Assembly: GCA_032622095.1 (NCBI GenBank)
Contig: CP136065.1
Location: forward strand, 151,841,577 to 151,905,576
Direction of reading: 5' to 3'
Source of the DNA: Siphonodentalium dalli
Lineage: Eukaryota > Mollusca > Scaphopoda > Gadilida > Siphonodentaliidae
Length of the DNA: 64,000 nucleotides
Shown here: positions 55,530 through 64,000 of the stretch, one piece after another
How positions within the stretch are numbered: position 1 is the stretch's first letter
How the letters are laid out: each line of letters opens with the position of its first letter
The notes under the pieces: model-generated
Told to the model about the DNA's origin: nothing
Seen by the model: only the letters and a program-made list of their open reading frames with translations
The model's database searches: none
Program-made: the position numbers and the translations under genes

Positions 55530-57330
55530 GCGGACTTAAAGTTTAATTTTTTTGCCAGGAGGCAAAAATTGTATTTGTCTATTCTCGGATGACACAAGAC
55601 ACGGCGACGATGTATATTAGTATATGTGTATCAAGCAAATAATTATCATGTTTATAGTGCTGTACCTTCTTGGCACTTATTTTGCACTGTAACATATGTT
55701 TGTAGTGCTGTGCCCTCTTGACACTTATGTTGCACTCGAGATAAGTTTTCTCGGCGCATTTACCCACATTCAAGTGGGATCACAGGCTCCTGTGGTGGGA
55801 GTTGTGCGACTTTGCGCTTTTTTTATGATTGCCTATAGCTTTATGGTAGAAATTGATGAAAACGCCAGCCATAATTTAGGAAAGACAGAAAATGACAAGA
55901 CAGTTAACAAAATTATCAATAAATTTGTTGTCACGAAACTGCTGACGATAGATGACAGAGAGGCTTATGACGAAATAGAGACTGATTTTCTACATCTTTA
56001 CAGGACTATATAACACATATTTCACAAAGACGCAAAAATGAAGGCGAAAGTGTTTCTTCCCAGACAAAGTCACCGATCTGTTATTCCTCGCCTGTGGACG
56101 AACAATAATTGTGAAAGCATGAACAATGTAATTAAGTTGGAAAACGAGTATTCAATACGGACATGACGACGACGCAAACCTCGACCGACTGAAGTCTAAC
56201 GATTCCAAAGACGGCAGCTATTGCAAAAAAGCCAGGTCAGACAAAACGTGTCAAAACATGCAGGACAAAAACCATTAAACGACAGCAACTGGAGTAATTA
56301 AATCTAACTCAATTTCAATCTGTTTTACTCCATTTCAACCAATTTTACAATTTCAACAATTAAACAATTTCAATAATCAATTTTACTCAATTTCAGATGA
56401 TACGAAACGCTCTTTGTTCTGCCATATCAGACATTGTTTTCAAATAATATAAGAAACGCTCTTTGTAAATTTAATCAGTTTTCCAAAGCAAATCAAATAA
56501 CAATAAGAAACTTAAATGGTAATATGAAACGCTCTTTATTTCTACCATATAAGGCAATCATAAAAAAGTCGCATAACTCCCACTTAAATGTGGGTAAATG
56601 CGCCGAGTAAACTGATATCGACTGCAAAATAAGTGTCAAGAAGGCACATGTGCAGCACTATAAACTTATAACAGTGAAAAATAAGTGCCCTCCCCCCACC
56701 CCCCCCCCCCCTGGAATACGGATCCCGGAATACCACTTAACATAGAGGGTGGAATACGGAATACCAGTTAACAGTCATATGGAATTTTCCGGATAAATTT
56801 TCTATTGCCGTACGAACGCCCGTCATCCCGCAGTGTCCACGTCTAAAATGATCTAAAATGAAGATGATCGACGATCTGTATGTCAAACCGTGAATTTATT
56901 GTGACAAAAATCGCATTTATATTATTATTATGATCATTTTTTGGAAGGTGTCGAAGGTCGACGGCGTACGAATACCGGTATTTTTGGAATACCGAATACC
57001 TCCTAACAGAGGGTCGGAAACGGCGTACCTCATAACAGGGCATGGAATACGGCGTACGAAAAGTGGGGGGGGGGGGGGGGGGGGGCATCAAGAAGGTACT
57101 GGTACAGCACCATAAAGAGCGCAAAATAAGTGCCAAGAAGGTACAGCAAGTGCTATAAACATATAAGAGTGCAAACTAAGTGTCAAGAAGGCACAGCACT
57201 ATATATAGACCTGATAATTATGTGCTTGATACACATATACAGTTATACTAATACATCGTCGCCATGTCTTGCGTCATCCGACATAGACAAATACTATTTC
57301 TGCCTCCTGGCAATTTTTGTTTAAGTCCGC
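55530..57330 (+). mobile_element. MULE-like DNA transposon, decayed
   Basis: About 120 bp at the left end (GCGGACTTAAAGTTTAAT...) is matched inverted at the right end (57210-57330) with scattered differences. Inside are repeated 'gtgctgtaccttcttggcacttatttt' modules in both orientations (55640-55720, 56620-56680, 57085-57200), an inverted copy of the start of the ORF (56520-56650), and 'ggaatacgg' repeats with long C and G runs (56698-56711, 57065-57085). Long terminal repeats and the transposase remnant point to the Mutator-like group. No target duplication was found. Confidence 0.6.
55696..56166 (+). pseudogene. MULE-type transposase remnant
   Basis: One frame, interrupted by TAA at 56011-56013, reads a segment with NLGKTENDKTVNKIINKF and DDREAYDEIETDFLHLY, then after the stop IPRLWTNNNCESMNNVIKLE. 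The last motif (TNN.ESMNN.IK) is the characteristic C-terminal part of MULE-family transposases of invertebrates, and the preceding helix-rich part fits the same proteins. The catalytic DDE core upstream is not recognisable and the frame ends at 56164-56166, so only a fragment remains. Confidence 0.55.
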
Positions 57331-57389
57331 CTGACTTTTTACAAAGTCTGCTGGTCCCAAGCCCGGATAAAGGACGAGGGGAGTTTAAA

Positions 57390-58110
57390 ATGTATCATAT
57401 AGGCATATATGCATGGAATAATTGAAATGTTAAATTCGTTTTATTGAACAATTTTATCATTTACTTGTGGTCTAAAAATTAAATTCACAATTTGTTTTTG
57501 AATATATTTAGTTATAGTATTTATACATGTACGTCATTATCAGTCGCGTAATTACATTTTTATGCGGGAACAGAACCAAGAGAAGGATAAAAATATTCAC
57601 ACGTCTGGTTTAAAAGATAATGTTGTGTCTGGGAATATGCCCGTCTTTTTCCCCCGCCAATTACGATATCCCACGAACGTTCAAACGCGCCCAAAATTTA
57701 CACCGGATGCATGTCGTGGACATTCCGCTTTTCAGCCGAAAAATAAAATGGGAAAATAGTTAATATGTTAATATATAGGCACTGCTCATACACTGGTTGA
57801 TTATTACTATGCACAGGTAATGTTTTAGAGCATTTCAGAAAATATTAGAGGAGCGAATAGCTCAGTTGTTTTGCGGGCCGACCTCTGAGTTAGAATCTCA
57901 GACAAAATTTGAAGAAAAAAAAACACGTACTGGGCGAATTTCGTACCTCCGCTCTCAGGACCAGAGGCGACAACAATCTTGGACAAATTGGGCAACATAG
58001 GGTGATGGATCACGTGCCCTTACATACCTGTATTTGATATAAAAAAAAAGTCTTTTTACAAGATCCGATTTAGTTTATAATATTATCATCCATCTTTTGA
58101 AAATGAATTA
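57390..58110. repeat. Compact copy of the segment split up at 23.0-28.4 kb
   Basis: Aligns in order with 23030-23415, 25600-25616, 27478-27623 and 28212-28400. It lacks the Harbinger-like insert (junction at 57818-57821) and the LINE fragment (junction at 57954-57957). It contains the tRNA-like sequence copy 2 at about 57845-57957 (AGCTCAGTTG box, CCTCCGCT end). Confidence 0.75.
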
Positions 58111-58451
58111 ACCTACATGTATACCCGATAGCTACGGTTGGCGATTATCGCAATACTATAGGGGAACACATTGTGCGTAACGTAACTATAACATGTATAA
58201 CGTAGTCTGATAACAACTGATCGTCAATTTCATGCTTGAGAACTTTTAAACATATCATCTTCGGCTTGTTTCCCTTACCAAATTTCCCTACCCTAATTTC
58301 TCATGAGTTTCTCCTGTGAAACTCATGTTAGTTTCTCACATGAGTTTCTAAGTAGTTTTTTAAGATGCAAATGAGGTGGGTGGAGCTTAAAACGGTTCCT
58401 ACTAAACAGCGGAGTAGAAGGGTGAAATTTGGTTTGTGGGTGCGCGTGGGT
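58111..58451. other. No gene; left flank of hAT
   Basis: No coding evidence. The last 8 bp (GCGTGGGT, 58444-58451) are the left target duplication of the hAT. 'tcatgagtttctc' repeats lie near 58300-58350. Confidence 0.4.
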
Positions 58452-59395
58452 TAGTGTTGAAACGATTAGCGATTTTAAGGAATCGACTAGTCGCCAGAGG
58501 TAATCGACTACTAGTCGACTAGTTGGAACCCTTCTAAGAGTTCCCATTTCTATGCACATATGATGTATAAAATGAGCCATGTGGCATCGCAGTTTTGAGT
58601 ATCCAACTCTTCATTTCAGAACGTTCAAACGAAAAGCACGTGAACGATATAATCTCACGTTTTGCCCATTAGTCTCCCAATTTGATGTCTTAAACGCGGC
58701 TCTCCTGCAAATTCCATATAATCTCACGTTTTGGGGAATGCAGGTAATAAAAACATTTTATTTAAACAAAATTGTCGCCGGTAACCAGGAAATAAATAGG
58801 CAAGTCTCGCTAATGAGATGTCGGGTGTGTTCTATTGTATTTCTGAATTGGAGCCTCATGTCGCGGGGGGGGGGGGGGGGGGGGGGGTTATGTGGGTATT
58901 ATAATGATCTAGAATCTATTCAGTTACTGAGTTGAATTTACCAGCTTGATTTGTCGCGAATTATGTTTCGTATATCATTGAAGCCATTGTGTTGCATCGA
59001 TACTCTAGTATTACACGTGCCACAGTGAGAAGTTATCACTGGTCAATTGCGTGCCATCGAAGTCGGCAGCTATACTTCATGTCTTTGATGATCAACATAA
59101 AAGAAACCGCGCCTACACTTGCATACATTGGGTTCAGTTCATGCCATGGAGTTCACTGCTCGTGCATGACTGGCAGTGGCATCGTTAAAGGAACAATACA
59201 ATAAGGCTTTAAGAAGTTAATATGTGTTAACTGTTACAGATTATGTTATAATATGGCCGTGCAATGGCACTGCTGTCATGAATTAGCAGATAGGTAGTGC
59301 TTTTTCCCACGACTAGTCGACTAGCTGATTTCGGGATCGACTATAATTCAATAATCGCGTCGATTTCGACTAGTCGATTAATCGTTTCAACACTA
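58452..59395. mobile_element. Non-autonomous hAT element with 8-bp target duplication
   Basis: Ends TAGTGTTGAAACGATTA and its reverse complement, with GCGTGGGT on both sides (58444-58451, 59396-59403). TAGTGTTG-type ends and 8-bp duplication define hAT. 'gactagtcga' subterminal repeats follow at both ends. Length 944 bp, no transposase. A 24-base G run lies at about 58865-58888. Open frames (58579-58935) show no domain. Confidence 0.9.
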
Positions 59396-59403
59396 GCGTG
59401 GGT

Positions 59404-59964
59404 CCATTCTATGTGTATGTGGTGTTATTTCCAACTTTGATGATTTATTTTTTGAGTTAATATATTAGCATTATTTGAATACAAAACTACTAAACAACGA
59501 ACACAAACGAACATAAGATTAGCGGCAGTGCAGAGGCTACCATGCAGGTGTTAATTAACTATGGCTTACTCTATCTCCTTGTTTTTACTGCAAGATGATT
59601 ATGTCAATTTTATCACTGATGGCAATAAAAACACGGGGAAACATCAGAGGTCGGCGTTTTAATGCATAGCTAACAAAACATTTGAGTGAATGTGAGTGAG
59701 TCATTGTTGTCAGTCTCTGAGATGACTATATATATTTTCTCAGTCTCGGAGATCACTCTGGTAAATGCTATTTCTGCTTGCTTTCCTGATACACGCTAGG
59801 GTCCTGCGAATTGGATATTTTGATCGCCCTTTTTGCGAGAAACTAAACTACACTCGACCTGCATTTTATCTGACACAAAGCATGTTTTGTGAATAATATC
59901 GCATTCATATCATCATTATGCTATACTATTAGTATATTCTTGAGGAAATTATCAAAATTTTATA
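59404..59964. other. No gene recognised
   Basis: The first 90 bp resemble 55330-55420 (flank of the hAT target). The rest is unassigned AT-rich DNA. Confidence 0.4.
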
Positions 59965-60485
59965 CATGTTGGAAATTTTGGAAACAGCGTTCTCAGCAAA
60001 TATACAAATTGAGTGGAAATGAATAACTGCTATAGTGGAAATTTAATGAATATAACTGCTATAAAAAGTACATGATCTGAAATAGTAAAAGAGTCAAATG
60101 GCAATTTAATTGAGTTCAATACTGCTTCAAGAATTTCAACATTTTGTTAGCTGTGTGCTGAAAAATGGTGAACATAAATTTTGCAAGAATTGATACAAAC
60201 CTTTGGTTGAGATGAATTTTCGCCTCACTTTTAGGTCATGAGTCCATAGCCAAATTTCCAGCTTACCAGCTATAGGCTAACACTGACCTATTATTGTTGA
60301 TTGCTCCCAGCTGCTCGCAATTTTCTTCTAACATAATGTTGAGATTCTCGAAACAGTATTGAATTCAATTAAATTGCCATTCCGCCCTTTTTACTAGTTC
60401 AGGTCATGTACATGTACTTGTTATAACAGTTATTAATTTCCACAGATATGTATATTTGCCGAGAACGCTGTTCCCAAAAGTTCCC
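59965..60485. mobile_element. Foldback MITE of about 520 bp
   Basis: GTTGGAAATTTTGGAAACAG...CGTTCTC at 59970 is matched inverted by GAGAACGCTGTTCCC near 60460. Inner blocks (AACTGCTATA, GTACATGA, TTTAATTGA) are mirrored as well. Diverged arms of about 150 bp with a 200-bp centre. Confidence 0.6.
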
Positions 60486-60685
60486 TTCTTCTAAAACTGA
60501 TGAAAGTCATCCTTTTGACATTGTTATTGTTATATAATATGCATGATGTGGTCTTCAGATAGTATAGATTCCTTCATGTGGTGTACTAGCTTAACATTTA
60601 GGTAGTTTTCTGTTTAGGTCCATCTATACTTTCCACCTGCTGACATAGCTCAGGTGTGGAAACCCCTTAAAGGGACTCAATGCAA

Positions 60686-61365
60686 ATTGAAACAATTGTT
60701 ATGTAAACATTAATGATCGATACAGTGGCATTTCCGATAAAAGTAAAATTAGTCAAATAAGATATCAAAGTTTAATAAAAACTTGACGGTAAACTGTAAA
60801 ATGTCAAAGCCTTGAAACATATTCTGAAAATCAAATCACTGAGAGCTTTCTGATTAATGGCTAAAAGCCATATTTCTGACTAAATCCTGAAAAGTTACCC
60901 ATAATTCTGCTGTGGTTAAGGAGTCGATTATTTAGGGCAATACTGTAGTTATGATTTTACAGACTTTTATTATTTTTTCTCCCAATGGTTAGAATAGTCT
61001 ATTATTGATCTGGACGGATGTTCAGGAAATAGCAGATGACAGACAAACAGATAATATAATTGGAGAAGAATTTCTATTCATTGGTGGGAAATTTTCAGAT
61101 ATTAGTTCAAAGATCTTATTATCTGAACAGTTCCTAAGGGAACTACTAGCCAAAGAGAATGTTAACAGTAAAGAAAGTGTTAAGGATAATTATTGATTAT
61201 TAAAAGTCATATCAAATATGTAAACAGTACTAAACACGTACATTGTAATTCAGTTACATGCACAATTGGCCTTGCATGGTTAAAGTTCATTATCTAGTAC
61301 ATTTCATTGTAATCCTTCAGCATTCTACAGGTATATTTGATGTGGTCTATTTGTTTAATTTCCAG
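60686..61365 (+). promoter_or_regulatory. 5' flank/upstream intron of the beta-lactamase-like gene
   Basis: Homologous to 32305-32994 (D1) and 45214-45903 (D2), except for a partial mariner-like MITE (60838-60953) present only here. It holds a 63-codon frame (61005-61196, no ATG) whose last 45 codons stay open in all three copies. Immediately before the exon is a pyrimidine-rich acceptor, TTTGTTTAATTTCCAG. Whether this is intron or promoter cannot be decided. Confidence 0.45.
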
Positions 61366-61538
61366 TGAAGATACCAGTATAGCCTCAATCTGAGAACAAA
61401 TCTAATGGGTAGCCAACAGTCTTCTGCCACTAAAGTTGTCACTGCAGCTGTTAAGACTCCTGCAGTAAAGATGGCTACATCTGACTTTCTGGATGGATTT
61501 GTGAAGCCAGGTTTTGAGGGTGTGAGAGAAACATTCAG
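61366..61538 (+). CDS. First coding exon of a serine beta-lactamase-like (LACT-2 type) gene
   Basis: An acceptor TTTCCAG precedes 61366 and a donor CAG|GTAGGG follows 61538. The ATG at 61405 opens a 44-codon reading (coding part 61405-61538) starting MGSQQSSATK, with an MG start that could be N-myristoylated. It ends with FLDGFVKPGFEGVRETFR. The 'DGFV.PGFE.VR..F' signature begins the beta-lactamase-domain proteins of the LACT-2/EstB group (serine hydrolases with an SxxK catalytic motif further on). Only the N-terminal part lies here; the catalytic exons are not seen downstream in the window. Upstream in-frame stops make this ATG the natural start. Intron 1 contains a LINE relic, a MITE and a pearl-like array. 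Confidence 0.65.
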
Positions 61539-61609
61539 GTAGGGTTGGGTAGAGAAGAAACAATTATATCAACGGCATATCATAAGTAGGTCATGCCAAT
61601 TTAGTTTTT

Positions 61610-61755
61610 GGTTTAAACATATTTATTTGTCTAAATTTGATAATACATAGGAAATGACACATAAATTTGTATTATATAGACAATAGGATTGGAGGACAGG
61701 TGCTTACTCACTTTTGAGTACCTGATCCTCTCCCAAATTAGTTTTGTTTATTTGT
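61610..61755 (-). mobile_element. LINE 3'-end relic (minus strand)
   Basis: In reverse complement: TTGGGAGAGGATCAGGTACT, then 'gtcctccaatcc', then AT-rich sequence and AATAAATATGTTTAAACC, the same 3' end as at 26310-26450 and 50710-50795. It sits in intron 1 of the beta-lactamase-like gene. Confidence 0.6.
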
Positions 61756-61966
61756 TAAAAAGACATGGCTTGATCGAAACTCAAAATTATGTATACATGT
61801 ACATAATTTGGAAAGAGGTCTCTCAAAACATATCATTCCAAGCCTGAAAATGTGTTTTGTTTCTTATATTTTTCTATAATTTAATCATAAGCTGTCAATC
61901 CACGGAATACCGTGAAACAATTGGCTGCCACACACTTGACCAGTTAGGTCATTTCTTGACAACCTA

Positions 61967-62150
61967 TAGTAATGGCCTAAATAATCGACTCCTTAACCAC
62001 AGCAGAATTATGGGTAACTTTTCAGAATTTAGTCAGAAATATGGTGAGAGCTATCCGATGAATGGAAACAAGCCATATATCCAACTAAATCCTGAAAAGT
62101 TACCCATAATTCTGCTGTGGTTAAGGAGTCGATTATTTAGGGCATTACTG
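61967..62150. mobile_element. Mariner-like MITE (184 bp)
   Basis: TA-flanked (61965-61966, 62151-62152). The right end CAGTAATGCCCTAAATAATC (reverse complement) matches the left end with two changes. Arms carry 'cttaaccacagcagaattat'. Same family as the axis MITE at 38061-38401 and the half copy at 60838-60953. Confidence 0.8.
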
Positions 62151-62152
62151 TA

Positions 62153-62769
62153 AATTTATTGCTACTTTCCCGCTACAGAAATGACAGTAGCGCCAAGTGA
62201 CCACGCCTATACCGCGTGCCTAAAAAGTGTACACGGAAACTGTTCGATGCTTTCTACCATTTAACATGACATTTCTTTGCTGCATCAATAACCATACTAG
62301 ATGCAAATATTCAGTGCAAAAGTAACCAGACAAATCAACAAGATGGTACTTTTGCAAATTAAAGAAATGAAACACGGTAATTAAATCTAACAAGGATTTG
62401 TGCCACCGCAGTCGAATATCAATTGCACGTGCACCTACAGCTGCCCAGTGTCTCGCGATCTGTTGCGACAGTCCAATCAAAATCGCTGAATTGCCGACGC
62501 GACATGATCAATGATAAGCACAAGTTTTGAGTGACTCTTTCAACTTCACGTGTCTTTTTAGTTGGAAATAGTCTCAATGTTGTACGCTCATTATACTTCT
62601 ACTTATGGCGGTTCTCCTATGAAATGACGGTTTAAATTAAAGAAATAACTCTTGTTTCGATTAAGGTTATGATTTATAACTGAAAAGTTTGCATAACCTT
62701 AATCGAAACAAGATTTATTTTTAAAATAAATTTTACATCTTTTCATTTGTGCCAGTTCAATTTCTATTG
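62153..62769. other. No gene; one 21-bp-arm hairpin
   Basis: CTTGTTTCGATTAAGGTTAT (62651-62670, plus one base) is perfectly mirrored at 62692-62712. No coding evidence elsewhere. Confidence 0.5.
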
Positions 62770-63605
62770 GTTGGCATCCGTCATTCCATGCGCCGTCAAC
62801 AATTTCCTTTGGCTCAGCCTACAGGCCGCATTCCTCATCCAATCATCACCAAACTTTATATAGATTTTTTGGGGTGACCTCCAGATGGGAGCCAGCCAGC
62901 AGCAATCTTTGATTTTACTCTTTGTATGACTAAATCCTTTGGCACATCCTATAGGTCACATCATCCTCATCCGATCGTCACCAAACTTCTTGTGGATTTT
63001 TCATGGGTGACATCTAGATGGAAGTCATCGATTTTTTCTGAAATTCTGAAATTTGTTAAAAAATATGGCTGCCAGTAGCCATCTTGAATTTCAAATTTGA
63101 ATCCATCAGCATTGCCTGCATCCTGCATTTATTGGAGCACTGGTTTGAAAATTTGCAGGCATGTTAAGGATCACCTCTAGATGGGAGTCAATTTTTTTTA
63201 ACAATTTTCAATGAAAAACATGGCCGCCGGCAGCCATATTGGATTTTACTTTTTGCATGACTAAATCCTTTGGCACACCCTACAGACCACATCCCTCATT
63301 CGATCATCTGCAAAATTTATTAGAATCTTTGGGGGTGAATGCTAGATGGGAGCCATCAATTTTGTTCCGAAATTCGTTATAAAACATGGCCGCCAGCAGC
63401 CTTCTTGGATTTAAAATTTGATCCATCGGCACACCCTGCAGCCCACATTTATTCATGAAATGTTTGAAATGAAAATAATTTCATCTACAAGCCCTTTACA
63501 TGTACTGTAACTTTTTGACTTTCATTCTTCTTTATCATTCTATTCATTGTTCAGCTAAAAATTAACTCCTTCCCATTTGAGCTACAGTGTCATTGACACT
63601 TTCAT
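62770..63605 (-). mobile_element. Second pearl-like element, opposite orientation
   Basis: Read on the minus strand: a start containing AAAATGAAAGTGTCAATGAC (63605 side), about five diverged core units with AAATCCAAGATGGCTGC-type and GCCAAAGGATTTAGTCATGC motifs, then GGAAATTGTTGACGG and 'gacggatgcc', the same 3' border as at 19340-19400. Units are more diverged than in the array at 17.6-19.3 kb, so this copy is older. Confidence 0.6.
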
Positions 63606-64000
63606 TTTAGTCAGCGATCACGTAAAATTTGCAACTGTAGATCATGTGAAAATGTAGAGTTGTCCTCTCTCCGAAACGTTTATGGAGCTACATGATTAAA
63701 ACAAAGAGAAAGCAGTGTGTGAAGTTTTTAAATTGTTTCATGTCAAGATAACACAGTATAACTTTTCCAGGCATTCCGTTTACAATTCCAGAATTGCGAT
63801 GCGTACAAATGGCACAGTATTTGTGTTCGATGTTATGTTTATATGACTTCAATGCACCTTTCTGAGACGTATGATGCTCGTAGAAATGTAGTTCAGGTAT
63901 TTATCGACCTATTTCGATACTGGAAAAAATTAAAAAGTGAATATGATTGGAAGCATTTTTGGAGCGCAAACTGCCATTTGGCTTTAAAAAGTTTACATCA
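63606..64000. other. No gene recognised
   Basis: Unassigned. No second exon of the beta-lactamase-like gene could be recognised here. Confidence 0.35.

Overview
This window looks like repeat-rich, AT-rich genomic DNA of a marine invertebrate, most likely a mollusc or another lophotrochozoan. The grounds are spliced-gene architecture (splice sites, TATA and AATAAA signals), many metazoan non-LTR retrotransposon genes, frequent TACATGTA-type tracts, and two arrays of about 160-bp core repeats that resemble the bivalve 'pearl' class of Helitron-like elements. The taxon is inferred, not proven. No rRNA, intact tRNA, CRISPR array or prokaryotic gene was seen. Only one probable host gene exon is visible: the first coding exon (+ strand, ATG at 61405) of a serine beta-lactamase-like (LACT-2/EstB-type) gene. 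Nearly everything else is mobile DNA in various states of decay.

Layout. 1-5.2 kb: small foldback MITEs, then a hAT-like element (3315-5181) with an internally deleted piggyBac nested in it (TTAA...TTAA). 5.3-7.0 kb: a 1-kb tandem duplication carrying palindromic 22-bp minisatellites. 7.5-17.5 kb: a block bounded by inverted 'gaagattcggc' minisatellites that holds only minus-strand retroelement genes: a PHD-like fragment, a LINE ORF1, and a LINE endonuclease-RT with a 2A-like motif and one nonsense codon. 17.6-19.4 kb: pearl-like tandem array. 19.4-25.4 kb: degenerate satellites. 25.6-28.2 kb: a Harbinger-like element and a 5'-truncated LINE, both with empty sites in a related copy at 57.8-57.96 kb. 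30.0-50.8 kb: the most complex region (below). 51.6-53.7 kb: a decayed LINE RT. 54-59.4 kb: a TTAA element, a MULE-like element with transposase remnant, and a non-autonomous hAT with 8-bp target duplication. 60.7-61.5 kb: 5' region and first exon of the beta-lactamase-like gene. 62.8-63.6 kb: second pearl-like array in the opposite orientation.

The most unusual structure is at 33541-43019: a 9.48-kb element that is almost entirely one palindrome (arms of about 4.5 kb, axis at 38231). It starts with AG, ends with CT and is flanked by a 6-bp target duplication (CACATA). These termini match Maverick/Polinton transposons, yet no polymerase, integrase, ATPase or capsid gene is visible. Each arm carries a compact TATA-to-AATAAA gene unit with two overlapping ORFs, each with one C2H2 zinc finger, and the two copies diverge head to head from the axis. 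A mariner-like MITE with GC-rich triplet repeats sits exactly on the axis. The element is inserted in the first of two nearly identical tandem host segments (D1, 30576-33540; D2, 43485-46446). D2 keeps the uninterrupted target, but was itself hit by a full-length, apparently intact LINE (46615-50795) whose empty site survives next to D1. D1 and D2 also carry broken copies of the beta-lactamase-like first exon. The window therefore holds a datable order of duplication, capture and insertion.
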